A stretch of 64,000 nt of DNA, from positions 868,001-932,000 of the forward strand of contig NZ_CAMXCI010000001.1 in NCBI RefSeq assembly GCF_947179115.1, read 5' to 3'. Source of the DNA: Commensalibacter papalotli (GTDB taxonomy: Bacteria; Pseudomonadota; Alphaproteobacteria; Acetobacterales; Acetobacteraceae). Below are positions 46,819-55,502 of this stretch, piece by piece (the stretch's first letter is position 1; every line of letters begins with the position of its first letter). The position numbers were made by a program, and so were the translations under genes. The notes under the pieces were generated by a model that saw only the letters and a list, made by a program, of their open reading frames with translations, did no database searches and had not been told where the DNA came from.

Positions 46819-49515
46819 ATGAATAAAAAAATGCTGATTGATGCCAGCTATAAAGAAGAAACACGCATCGTTATCCTTGATGGTAATTGTATAGAAAACT
46901 ATGACGTTGAAAATGCCACAAAAAAACAATTAAAAGGAAATATCTATCTCGCCAAAGTTATCCGTATTGAACCAAGCTTGCAAGCTGCATTTGTAGAGTA
47001 TGGTGGAAATCGTCACGGCTTTTTGGCATTCAGTGAAATTCATCCTGATTATTATCAAATTCCTGTTGCGGATCGTAATAAACTGCTTGAGCTAAATAAA
47101 AACGAAAAAAATGATCTTGATGATAATCAAATAGATGATGATATTTCTGATGATCAGCAAACGACAACATTTAATGATGATGATGAAATCAGCCAACCTG
47201 TCGCCAACATATTAAAAAACTATAAAATTCAAGAAGTTATTCATAGACGGCAGATATTATTAATCCAAGTGGTTAAAGAAGAAAGAGGAAATAAAGGTGC
47301 TGCCTTAACAACATATCTATCTTTGGCAGGAAGATATTGTGTTTTAATGCCCAACTCTCTCCGAGGCGGTGGAATCTCAAGAAAAATTACCTCTATTGCA
47401 GAACGTCGTCGCTTAAAAGATATTATTGCCGAATTGAATATTCCTTCTCACATGGGGATGATTATTCGTACTGCTGGTGCACAATGTCCAAAACCTGATG
47501 CGCTAAAAGATGGCGAATATCTTTTACATTTATGGGACGAAATCCGTGACCGTACGATGAAAGCTGTTGCTCCATCCTTAATTTATGAAGATTCAAGCCT
47601 TTTAAAACGTGCTATCAGAGATACCTATACACCTGACATCGGTGAAATTTTGATTGATGGTGAAGATGGTTGGAATGTTGCCAGAGATTATATGCGTGCT
47701 TTGATGCCTCAAAACATGCGTAAACTGCACCTTTGGCGTGATCAAAAACAAACCCTCTTCTCTCATTACAAAGTTGAAAATTTAATCGATCAAATGCTTT
47801 CACCAACAGTACAATTAAAATCTGGTGGGTATTTAGTCATTAATCAAACAGAGGCCTTGGTTGCTATTGATGTCAATTCAGGGCGCTCTATTAAAGAAAA
47901 AGACATAGAAGAAACAGCGTTACGCACCAACCTAGAAGCAGCTGATGAGCTGGGACGTCAATTACGCCTGCGTGATTTGGCGGGGTTAATTGTGGTCGAT
48001 TTTATCGACATGGAAAATAGAAAACACAATTACATGGTTGAAAAGCGTTTAAAAAATGCTATTCACAAAGATCGTGCACGCATCCAAGTTGGTTCCATTT
48101 CGTCATTTGGTTTATTAGAAATGACCCGTCAACGCTTACGACCTTCTATTTCTGAGTTTTCTTTCGTCCCTTGCTCTCATTGTAATGGAACAGGAATTAT
48201 TCGCAGCACTCCAAGTGCCTGCTTGCATATTTTACGCCAAATTGACGAGGAAGCACGCAGGTCAAAACCTGGTATTTTAACTGTATATACCAATTCTAAT
48301 GATATCGCTTTTTATATCTTAAACCAGAAAAGAAGCTGGTTATTAGACATTGAGAGTAAATACAAAATACAAATCATTTTAGAAATTGATACTACATTAC
48401 CAAACTCACAGATTTCATTTTCTCATGAAATTAATGAAGCCCTTGAACAAGAGCTAGAGGCTGAGCAAGAAAAAGCTGATATTTTATTACAACAAGATAG
48501 CCCCTTTATAAGAGAAATTCCAATTCAATCCGAATCTTCTGAAGCTGTAGAAGCGACAGAAGAAAAAGACTCTTATCAACAACGTAAACGTCGTAATAAC
48601 AATAATAATAGACGCTCACGTTATAATAATTATCGACAACACAAAGATGAACAATCAGAACTTATCGAACCGATAGAAACGGTTCCTGAGCAGGATGTTG
48701 CTGCGATTATTGTAAATGATCAAGATGAACAACCTGATATCAGTTTTCATCCTGTTGTTAATCAAGATGAATATTTTGCATCTAAAAAAGAAGATCGCCC
48801 TAAACGCTCTAATCGCTATCCACGCCAACCACGTTGGAAACGTAATAAATATCAACAGAACAACGATGAGAATGTTACACAAGAGGCATCTGAGAACATA
48901 ACTCATACAACGACAATTGACATTACTCCCATTACAACAATTGAACAACAACCTGTTGTAAATACTCTTGAAATCAATAGTAACAAACCAGAATCACCTG
49001 CTTTTATTGCTATTGAAATTACGGATAAAAAAGAGAATGATCAAATAAAGGAAAAAATCTCTACTTCAAAAGCTTTAACGACTATCACAGAGCCTGTTAA
49101 AGATGATGCTGTTATAGAAGAAAAACCTGCTAAAAGAACGCGTAAAAGCACAAAAACAACTGGTGTTACAAAAAGCAGAAAAACAACCGCTTCACCTAAG
49201 AAAAAAACAGTAGAAGCAAGTGAGGATAAACCCACTGAAATTCCTGCTGCTTCTGATCAATTGAATGTAGAGCCTGTTCAAAAGACAACTCGTGGCAGAA
49301 AAGTGAGTGCTACAAAAAAAATAGCTACAAAAACTACAGAGGAAAAGAAAGCCAAACCAACGGCACGAAAAACAACGACCAAACAAACAAAGTCAACAAA
49401 GTCTAAGGCTGAAGAGGCATCTAAAGATAACAGCCAAACTCCAGCAATTAAACCAATTGTCATAGATGATGATGCTCCTACACCAACACCTCGTGCGGGG
49501 TGGTGGAAACGCTAA
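46819..49515 (+). CDS. rne: ribonuclease E
   Basis: 898 residues from ATG 46819 (GGAG upstream; alphaproteobacterial RNase E normally begins MxKxMLIDA). The S1 domain is split by an acidic insert of Asp, Asn and Glu at about 92-126. The catalytic Asp351 and Asp394 keep the 43-residue spacing of E. coli Asp303/Asp346. The zinc-link cysteines are Cys452 and Cys455. From about 560 the protein is disordered, with RNA-binding basic patches and Lys/Thr/Ala repeats. It ends in GWWKR, the motif that binds PNPase in Caulobacter. It is the scaffold and endonuclease of the RNA degradosome. Confidence 0.95.
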   Translation: MNKKMLIDASYKEETRIVILDGNCIENYDVENATKKQLKGNIYLAKVIRIEPSLQAAFVEYGGNRHGFLAFSEIHPDYYQIPVADRNKLLELNKNEKNDLDDNQIDDDISDDQQTTTFNDDDEISQPVANILKNYKIQEVIHRRQILLIQVVKEERGNKGAALTTYLSLAGRYCVLMPNSLRGGGISRKITSIAERRRLKDIIAELNIPSHMGMIIRTAGAQCPKPDALKDGEYLLHLWDEIRDRTMKAVAPSLIYEDSSLLKRAIRDTYTPDIGEILIDGEDGWNVARDYMRALMPQNMRKLHLWRDQKQTLFSHYKVENLIDQMLSPTVQLKSGGYLVINQTEALVAIDVNSGRSIKEKDIEETALRTNLEAADELGRQLRLRDLAGLIVVDFIDMENRKHNYMVEKRLKNAIHKDRARIQVGSISSFGLLEMTRQRLRPSISEFSFVPCSHCNGTGIIRSTPSACLHILRQIDEEARRSKPGILTVYTNSNDIAFYILNQKRSWLLDIESKYKIQIILEIDTTLPNSQISFSHEINEALEQELEAEQEKADILLQQDSPFIREIPIQSESSEAVEATEEKDSYQQRKRRNNNNNRRSRYNNYRQHKDEQSELIEPIETVPEQDVAAIIVNDQDEQPDISFHPVVNQDEYFASKKEDRPKRSNRYPRQPRWKRNKYQQNNDENVTQEASENITHTTTIDITPITTIEQQPVVNTLEINSNKPESPAFIAIEITDKKENDQIKEKISTSKALTTITEPVKDDAVIEEKPAKRTRKSTKTTGVTKSRKTTASPKKKTVEASEDKPTEIPAASDQLNVEPVQKTTRGRKVSATKKIATKTTEEKKAKPTARKTTTKQTKSTKSKAEEASKDNSQTPAIKPIVIDDDAPTPTPRAGWWKR

Positions 49516-49545
49516 GACTTAATGATTATATAGACTTATACATAA

Positions 49546-49578
49546 AGGCCTGGACTGATAGTATATATCTCCAGGCCT
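49546..49578 (+). terminator. rne 3' hairpin
   Basis: AGGCCTGG at 49546-49553 pairs with CCAGGCCT at 49571-49578, and inner GATA/TATC pairing extends the stem. No T-run follows, so it may be a terminator or a 3'-protecting hairpin. Confidence 0.65.
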
Positions 49579-49629
49579 GTTAATATATTGTAATTCTACT
49601 TTATATTTTTTAAGTGAATGAGGTGTTGT

Positions 49630-50085
49630 ATGCAAATTTCTTTATATACAGACTATGCGCTAAGAGTTTTAGTTTATCTGAGTATCCACCAAAATCGTCT
49701 CAGCTCTATTAACGAAATAGCAACTTGCTATGATATTTCGCAAAACCATTTGATGAAAGTTGTTCATCACCTTGGAAAGGCTGACTTGATTTCAACTGTT
49801 CGAGGGAGAAAAGGAGGATTACAATTAAGCAGACCCCCTTCGGAAATTACCCTTGGCAGTATCGTCAGGCATACAGAGGATACCGAGCAACCTATAAAAT
49901 GTGGAAAATGTATCATTAAAGAGGCTTGTGCGATCAAAACAATAATACATAAAGCTTTTGATGCTTTCTATAACGTATTAGACCAATATACTTTGGATTG
50001 CATTTTACAGGATTATGATAAGTTAGAGGTTTTATTAACCACAATACGACCTCAACATATAGATTGTAAAACTACATTTTCTTAA
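49630..50085 (+). CDS. Rrf2-family regulator, NsrR-like
   Basis: 151 residues from ATG 49630, with GAGGTG upstream. The opening (MQISLYTDYALRVLVYL), ISQNHLMKVVHHLGK in the recognition region and GRKGGLQLSRPP in the wing are very close to NsrR, the nitric-oxide sensor. Three cysteines, Cys91, Cys94 and Cys100, could ligate an Fe-S cluster. Their spacing (C-x2-C-x5-C) differs from the C-x4-C-x5-C of E. coli NsrR. No NO-detoxifying gene lies nearby, so its targets are unknown. A hairpin terminator follows. Confidence 0.85.
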   Translation: MQISLYTDYALRVLVYLSIHQNRLSSINEIATCYDISQNHLMKVVHHLGKADLISTVRGRKGGLQLSRPPSEITLGSIVRHTEDTEQPIKCGKCIIKEACAIKTIIHKAFDAFYNVLDQYTLDCILQDYDKLEVLLTTIRPQHIDCKTTFS

Positions 50086-50125
50086 CTTACTACCTATGCA
50101 TAAACTTAGAGTAAATCATATTAAC

Positions 50126-50172
50126 CTCTATATAAATTATATAAATTTTTATATGTAATTTATATAGAGATT
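50126..50172 (+). terminator. terminator of the NsrR-like gene
   Basis: A perfect 14-base-pair AT-rich stem (50126-50139 with 50156-50169), with additional TATAA/TTATA pairing in the loop and an A/T-rich tail, 40 bases after the stop. Confidence 0.72.
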
Positions 50173-50235
50173 TAAAATTCTTTTTAAAAATACTTTGCTT
50201 TAATTAACTTACTATCATGTAGACCAGACTTTCTC

Positions 50236-50429
50236 TTAATACGAACAGGCTGGCACCAGAAGAAACGATGACGCATTGCACGCTTTGTGCCGTATTTATT
50301 CTGAACATAGACAAGGTGAGAAGTTAAGGGAATATTTTAATAAGGCGTGCGATGCTAGGGCTAAGAATCGCAGACGTTTTATGACTTTGTTGATTTATTT
50401 ATTATATTTTTTTGTACAAATGCGTTAAT
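50236..50429 (+). pseudogene. remnant reading frame of unknown origin
   Basis: A plus-strand frame with no start codon near its left end encodes a charged, helical stretch (ALHALCRIYSEHRQGEKLRE, then KACDARAKNRRRF), then a hydrophobic run, ending at TAA 50427-50429. It follows a stop codon and has no ribosome-binding site, so it looks like the 3' fragment of a lost gene. The patch seems richer in G+C than its surroundings. Its 3' end overlaps the SUKH pseudogene on the other strand. The family is not recognised. Confidence 0.35.
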
Positions 50430-50773
50430 AGTCGATGCAACCAGTTCCATTTCTAAACACCCTAATGCACCAAGATCGTTGATGTAAATAATTTCTGAAG
50501 GATTAACAGAATTTGCATTAATAAAATTTCCTTGATCTCCATCCCGGCCAATTATTAAATAATTAGGTTCATGGGCTTGTATTTAATAGATCTCATTACG
50601 TTCCAGCAAGTCTAAATAAGAATATAAAGACACAATATTGCCTTGAATATTGGTCACTTAATATTTGTCATTATTGTTAATTTCTTTAAGTAGAAAATTT
50701 TACGAAGCTCTGGAAATTGAATATTTAACTTTTTTTTAATGGTGTTAATGTATTCTACAGCTGCTTGCAACAT
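50379..50773 (-). pseudogene. SMI1/KNR4 (SUKH) family immunity-type protein, broken
   Basis: On the minus strand, ATG 50773 opens MLQAAVEYINTIKKKLNIQF, the usual start of SUKH proteins. The rest continues in another frame after a shift near 50694-50702. That second frame carries VTNIQGNIVSLYSYLDLLER, then EPNYLIIGRDGDQGNFI and INDLGALGCLE, typical of the SUKH core. It has TAA codons at 50658-50660 and 50583-50585. SUKH proteins often neutralise toxins of contact-dependent or polymorphic toxin systems. No toxin gene is recognisable beside it. Confidence 0.7.
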
Positions 50774-51072
50774 AACTTATTTTCAAATTGTTTATTAGCT
50801 ATTTTCATTTATAACAGATATATAATGATTTGAAACTAAAGAGAAATACAAAATATTACTGAATTAATTCTATCACTCCTTGTTCTTTAATTAATATTAT
50901 AAAATTAATGGTAGATTATAATTCCGAATAACAAGGAATGAATTTGAAAGAATACATTATCTCCTTTATAATCACGACTTTAAACAAGTGATACAGCATT
51001 TTTGTTGTAATCATTCCTTTCATATCATAAAAACTATAATTAAAATTTAATAACAGGATATAGGATAAATCA

Positions 51073-52893
51073 ATGCATCGCTATCGTACCCATAATTGTG
51101 CTGCTCTACGAGCAAATGACGTTGGATCAATTGTTAAACTTTCTGGCTGGGTACATAGTAAAAGAGACCATGGCGGATTATTGTTTATTGATCTTCGTGA
51201 CCATTTTGGCATTACTCAAATTGTTATTCCTGCTGATTCCTCTTTACTGGAAACCATTGAAAAAATCAGAGTAGAAAGCGTTTTATGCGTTACTGGCAAA
51301 GTTGTTTCACGTGAAGGCGAAACTATTAACCCAAAACTACCAACGGGTGAAATTGAAATTCAAGCTGATAATATCGAAATTTTGTCTTCTGCTGCGGTAT
51401 TACCTTTCCAAGTTAATGGAAATGAAAATTATCCTGAAGATTTACGTTTAACCTATCGTTATATTGACTTACGTCGTGAACGACTGCATCGTAATATTTT
51501 ATTAAGATCAAACGTCATCTCTAGCCTACGCAATCGTATGATCGAACAAGGCTTTACTGAATTCCAAACACCAATCCTGACTGCATCATCACCTGAAGGT
51601 GCAAGAGACTTTTTGGTGCCTGCACGTTTACATCCTGGCAAGTTTTATGCACTTCCTCAAGCCCCTCAACAATTTAAACAATTGGCAATGGTTGCTGGTT
51701 TTGATCGTTATTTCCAAATTGCCCCTTGTTTCCGTGATGAAGCTGCACGTGCAGATCGCTCTCCTGGTGAATTCTATCAATTAGATTTTGAAATGTCTTT
51801 TGTTACTCAAGAAGATGTTTTTGAAACACTTGAGCCTGTTATGGAAGGCATTTTCAAAGAATTTGCACCAAACCACAAAATCAGCCCTGCCCCTTTCGAA
51901 CGTATCCCTTATAAAACGGCGATGAAAGAGTATGGTAGCGACAAACCTGATTTACGTAATCCTTTAAAAATTACCGATGTAACCAGTGCTTTTGATGGTT
52001 CTGATTTTGGATTATTTGCAAAAATTACTGCTGAAGGCGGTGAAGTTCGTGCTATTCCTGCTCCTGGTGCTGGTGGCAAACCTCGTTCTTTCTTTGATAA
52101 ACTCAATGGTTGGGCGAGAGAAGAAAAAATGGGTGGTCTTGGGTATATTACGTTTGATGAAACTGGTGCAGCCAAAGGCCCAATTGCTAAGAACCTTGAC
52201 GAAGCACGTTGTGAAGCGATCAAGCAAGCTTGTAACTTACAAAATGGCGATGCTGTTTTCTTTGTGGCTGGCAAAGGGCTGGAAATGGTTAAGTTCTCTG
52301 GAACTGTCCGCACAAAGATTGCAACAGAACTTGGTTTAATTGAACAGAACGCATTCCGTTTCTGTTGGATTGTTGATTTCCCAATGTATGAACTTAATGA
52401 AGAAACAGGATTAATTGATTTCTCTCATAATCCTTTCTCTATGCCTCAAGGTGGGTTAGAAGCCTTAAACAGTCAAGATCCTTTGAACATTAACGCTTAT
52501 CAATATGATATTGTTTGTAATGGTATTGAGCTTTCTTCTGGTGCTATTCGTAACCACCGCCCAGACATTATGATCCGCGCATTTGAAATTGCTGGCTATC
52601 CAGAAGAAGAAGTCGAAAAACGCTTTGGTGGTATGTTAAACGCATTCCGTTATGGTGCCCCTCCTCATGGTGGTGCAGCCCCTGGTGTTGATCGTATTGT
52701 CATGTTGCTTACGGATGAACCTAATATTCGCGAAGTGATTTTGTTCCCATTGAATCAACAAGGTGAAGATTTAATGATGTGCGCCCCTGCTCCTACGACA
52801 CCAGAACGTTTAAAAGAGCTTTCTTTGGCTTTAAATTTACCTAAAGTTACTGTAAAAAAACCCGAAAATGCTTCCGAAGCAAATAAAAACTAA
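51073..52893 (+). CDS. aspS: aspartyl-tRNA synthetase
   Basis: Class II aminoacyl-tRNA synthetase of the bacterial type, 606 residues. An N-terminal OB-fold anticodon-binding domain (about 1-105) precedes the catalytic core. Motif 2 includes CFRDEAARADRSPGEFYQLD near 218 and motif 3 includes GGAAPGVDRIVML near 540. The large GAD insert lies between. It probably charges tRNA-Asp, and may charge tRNA-Asn if the organism uses transamidation, which this sequence alone cannot decide. AGGATATAGGA lies upstream. Confidence 0.97.
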   Translation: MHRYRTHNCAALRANDVGSIVKLSGWVHSKRDHGGLLFIDLRDHFGITQIVIPADSSLLETIEKIRVESVLCVTGKVVSREGETINPKLPTGEIEIQADNIEILSSAAVLPFQVNGNENYPEDLRLTYRYIDLRRERLHRNILLRSNVISSLRNRMIEQGFTEFQTPILTASSPEGARDFLVPARLHPGKFYALPQAPQQFKQLAMVAGFDRYFQIAPCFRDEAARADRSPGEFYQLDFEMSFVTQEDVFETLEPVMEGIFKEFAPNHKISPAPFERIPYKTAMKEYGSDKPDLRNPLKITDVTSAFDGSDFGLFAKITAEGGEVRAIPAPGAGGKPRSFFDKLNGWAREEKMGGLGYITFDETGAAKGPIAKNLDEARCEAIKQACNLQNGDAVFFVAGKGLEMVKFSGTVRTKIATELGLIEQNAFRFCWIVDFPMYELNEETGLIDFSHNPFSMPQGGLEALNSQDPLNINAYQYDIVCNGIELSSGAIRNHRPDIMIRAFEIAGYPEEEVEKRFGGMLNAFRYGAPPHGGAAPGVDRIVMLLTDEPNIREVILFPLNQQGEDLMMCAPAPTTPERLKELSLALNLPKVTVKKPENASEANKN

Positions 52894-52957
52894 AAAACAT
52901 AATTTGTCTTAAACAAGTAATTTATCTTAAAGACAATAAAGCTGTATTGATTTATAT

Positions 52958-52999
52958 AAAACCAACTTCAATGTTCATTAAAGTTGGTTTTATTTTTTG
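52958..52999 (+). terminator. aspS terminator
   Basis: An 11-base-pair stem (AAAACCAACTT at 52958-52968 with AAGTTGGTTTT at 52981-52991), a 12-base loop and an ATTTTTT tail, about 65 bases after the stop. Confidence 0.92.
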
Positions 53000-53428
53000 G
53001 AATGAATATGATATTCTTTCATGAATTATCAGTGAATTTGCACATTAGGTAAAAATCTTTTATGTTTTTATTTCCTATTAATCAAAAAATGAAACCCCAA
53101 TATGTAATTATATTTTCTAAAATGAGTAAAAAATAAATAAATATTTCCAAAATGGTAACAAATTTTTTTTATAAATTATTTTAATGTAACATAATCTCTA
53201 TTTGCAAAATTAAATAAAATAAGCAAAAATATATTAAAAGTAACAAAAATTATTTTATTATAGCAAAAGCATCTATCCTCTAACCTAAGATGGGTGATTG
53301 CGTAGAATATTTTATTTTCAAAGTTATTTCACGATAATTTTTGAACTTTGCAATAAATGAAAAGATTACGCCTCATCTTTTAGATTACATTAACAATATG
53401 ATTACTTACGATAATAAAGGACCTTCCA
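53000..53428 (+). promoter_or_regulatory. long permease leader with candidate structured RNA
   Basis: With the aspS tail this makes a 535-base interval with no gene. The left part is extremely AT-rich. At 53287-53379 three nested pairings are possible: AAGATG (53287-53292) with CATCTT (53374-53379), GCGTA (53300-53304) with TACGC (53367-53371), and CAAAGT (53319-53324) with ACTTTG (53345-53350). This resembles a folded leader RNA. It lies about 50 bases before a TTG start that has AAAGGA. No known riboswitch class is recognised. Confidence 0.4.
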
Positions 53429-54862
53429 TTGACAAGTAAAAAAAACAAAGAAAAAATTATCTCTCCTCCATTAAAAGATGGTGAGCTGGCCCATACCCTT
53501 GAACGTCGTCATGTTGTAATGATTTCTATGGGGGGTATCATTGGTGCTGGTCTTTTTGTTGGTGCATCAGCTTCTATTCATGCTGCAGGACCTGCCGTTT
53601 TATTATCTTATATTATCACTGGGCTTATGATTTTCTTTGTGATGAGAATGTTGGGTGAATTGGTTATCCAAAGGCCAGAAATTGGTTCCTTTCTAAACCA
53701 TATTCGTAGGGGACTGGGGCATAATGTTACCTTTGTTTTAGGATGGGGATATTGGTTATTCTGGATTTCTGCGATTGCCGCTGAATCAATTGCAGGTGGC
53801 GAAATGTTACAACATTATATGCATATCCCCAAAGAATACAGCTTTACTGCGACAATGCTGTTGGGACCAATCCTGGTAGTTGCAATGATGTTGACCAATC
53901 TGTTTTCTGTACGTGGTTATGGCGAGTTTGAATTTTGGTTTGCACTGATTAAAATTGTTGCAATTGCTGCTTTTATTGTTGTTGGTGGTATTGCAATCAC
54001 CCATTTATTTGGTTTTACAGAGGGTCATATAGAAAATATTTGGACACATAGTGGTTTTTTCCCCAATGGTTTAATTGCGATCTTGACCATTATTCCAACG
54101 GTTTTATTTACTGTAACAGGATCCGAAGTCGCAACTATTGCTGCAGCTGAATCTGATAAACCTGCTGAAAATGTTGCTTATGCTACAAGAACTATTGTCT
54201 TTAGAATTATCGCTTTTTATGTATTATCAATTGGTGTTATCTTAGCCATTGTACCTTGGGATAAAGTTGTTCCAGGGGTTTCTCCGTTCTTAATGGCATT
54301 ACAAGCCATTCATATTCCATATGCGGCAGATATTATGGAATTTACGATTTTAATTGCTATTCTTTCATGTTTAAATTCTTCAATTTATGCAACATCCAGA
54401 ACATTATTTGAACTGGCTGAATATAATGATGCTCCAAGATGGCTTATTCATACCACCAGCAATGGTGTGCCTAAACGTGCTATTATCACAGCTTCTTTTA
54501 TTGGTATTGCTATTTCAATTGCTTCTTATATTTCCCCAAGCCATACTTTTTCATATCTATTAAGTTGTGCTGGTTCTATCATTTTATTTGTTTATATTGC
54601 TATTGGTCTTTCCCAGATTAATGTACGCAAAAAAATGGAAAAAGCAAACCAACTTCCTATTTTTCAAATGTGGCTTTTCCCATATCTATCATGGTTTACT
54701 GTTTTATCTTTGATTGCAGTAGTCATCGCAATGCTCTTTAATAGTGTTTCTAGAACACAAATCATCATCACCTGTGCAATTCTTGGAGTTATTGGCATTT
54801 GTCGTGTTTTTACTTATAAACACAGCCATACTGGTGAAATGAAACATTCAGAACTGGAATAA
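53429..54862 (+). CDS. amino acid permease (AAT/APC family)
   Basis: 477 residues with about 12 membrane helices. The start is TTG 53429 with AAAGGA at good spacing. The N-terminal ERRHVVMISMGGIIGAGLF segment is the signature of the amino acid transporter family (GabP, AnsP, ProY and relatives), and GSEVATIAAAES lies in helix 6. It imports an amino acid by proton symport; the substrate cannot be told from sequence (GABA, proline and asparagine are the usual ones). It is transcribed alone, between two terminators. Confidence 0.9.
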   Translation: MTSKKNKEKIISPPLKDGELAHTLERRHVVMISMGGIIGAGLFVGASASIHAAGPAVLLSYIITGLMIFFVMRMLGELVIQRPEIGSFLNHIRRGLGHNVTFVLGWGYWLFWISAIAAESIAGGEMLQHYMHIPKEYSFTATMLLGPILVVAMMLTNLFSVRGYGEFEFWFALIKIVAIAAFIVVGGIAITHLFGFTEGHIENIWTHSGFFPNGLIAILTIIPTVLFTVTGSEVATIAAAESDKPAENVAYATRTIVFRIIAFYVLSIGVILAIVPWDKVVPGVSPFLMALQAIHIPYAADIMEFTILIAILSCLNSSIYATSRTLFELAEYNDAPRWLIHTTSNGVPKRAIITASFIGIAISIASYISPSHTFSYLLSCAGSIILFVYIAIGLSQINVRKKMEKANQLPIFQMWLFPYLSWFTVLSLIAVVIAMLFNSVSRTQIIITCAILGVIGICRVFTYKHSHTGEMKHSELE

Positions 54863-54901
54863 CACAAATATTCTATACAAATAATTAAAATTAGTGTATT
54901 G

Positions 54902-54928
54902 AAGACCTTGGAAACAAGGTCTTTTTTA
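54902..54928 (+). terminator. permease terminator
   Basis: AAGACCTTG (54902-54910), loop GAAA, CAAGGTCTT (54915-54923), then a T-run. A textbook intrinsic terminator 40 bases after the stop; its T-run ends close to the next start. Confidence 0.95.
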
Positions 54929-54939
54929 GGAATATTTTC

Positions 54940-55164
54940 ATGATTGAGACGGTTTTGGATGCCAAAGGATTATCCTGTCCTTTGCCTGTTTTAAAAGCCA
55001 ACCGTGCATTACAAAAACTACAAAAAGGTGATTGTTTACGTGTTCTGGCAACAGACCGCAGTGCTATCAAAGATTTTCAAGAATTTTGTCGCCAAACAGG
55101 ACATGCACTTATTGCTTTTTCAGATCAAGGAGCATCTTTATCCTTTTTAATAAAACGAAAATAA
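54940..55164 (+). CDS. TusA-family sulfurtransferase
   Basis: 74 residues, a full-length TusA/SirA/YeeD-like domain. Cys13 in LSCPLPVL (CPxP motif) is the persulfide-carrying residue. TusA passes sulfur to TusBCD for tRNA 2-thiouridine synthesis; many relatives serve other sulfur pathways, so the partner here is unknown. It begins just after the permease terminator. Confidence 0.88.
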   Translation: MIETVLDAKGLSCPLPVLKANRALQKLQKGDCLRVLATDRSAIKDFQEFCRQTGHALIAFSDQGASLSFLIKRK

Positions 55165-55250
55165 CCATAATATTTTCTATACAATCAAGACAAGTCGTCT
55201 TATAAACAGGTACACCATATTTCTACACTCAATAGCTATTGGAAGATATC

Positions 55251-55481
55251 ATGACCGATGATTTATCCTCTCTTTCATTTGAGGATGCTTTAAACGAACT
55301 AGAAAAAATTGTTCATAACCTTGAAACTGGTCAACAAAAGCTAGAAGAAGCAATTGTTTCTTATGAACGTGGTGCGCAATTACGCCGTTATTGCGAAAAA
55401 AAACTGAATGAAGCAGAGGCTCGTGTTCAAATTATTGTAAAAAAAGATGACGCCAGCCTTGTTACTGAAACTCTTGAATAA
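55251..55481 (+). CDS. xseB: exodeoxyribonuclease VII small subunit
   Basis: 76 residues from ATG 55251, which has GGAAG upstream; a TTG at 55239 is in frame. The protein is two long helices with SFEDALNELEKIVHNLETGQ, the XseB hallmark. It forms ExoVII with XseA. It is followed by ispA after about 20 bases, the conserved xseB-ispA pair. Confidence 0.93.
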   Translation: MTDDLSSLSFEDALNELEKIVHNLETGQQKLEEAIVSYERGAQLRRYCEKKLNEAEARVQIIVKKDDASLVTETLE

Positions 55482-55502
55482 TCTTTGAAGGTCACCCCCC
55501 TT

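Larger units (their letters stand above)
50086..51072. other. 987-base gene-poor region with decayed genes
   Basis: It holds the regulator's terminator (50126-50172), a patch at about 50236-50429 that looks richer in G+C than its surroundings, and a SUKH-type pseudogene on the minus strand (50379-50773). From 50774 to 51072 it is AT-rich and empty except for the presumed aspS promoter. This is the only clearly eroded interval in the window. Confidence 0.6.

Noticed and set aside
48655..48951. Minus-strand 98-codon frame inside rne
   Set aside because: It is antisense to the low-complexity C-terminal region of RNase E and has the hydrophobic, Cys-rich composition expected of a mirror of Asp/Asn/Lys-rich codons.
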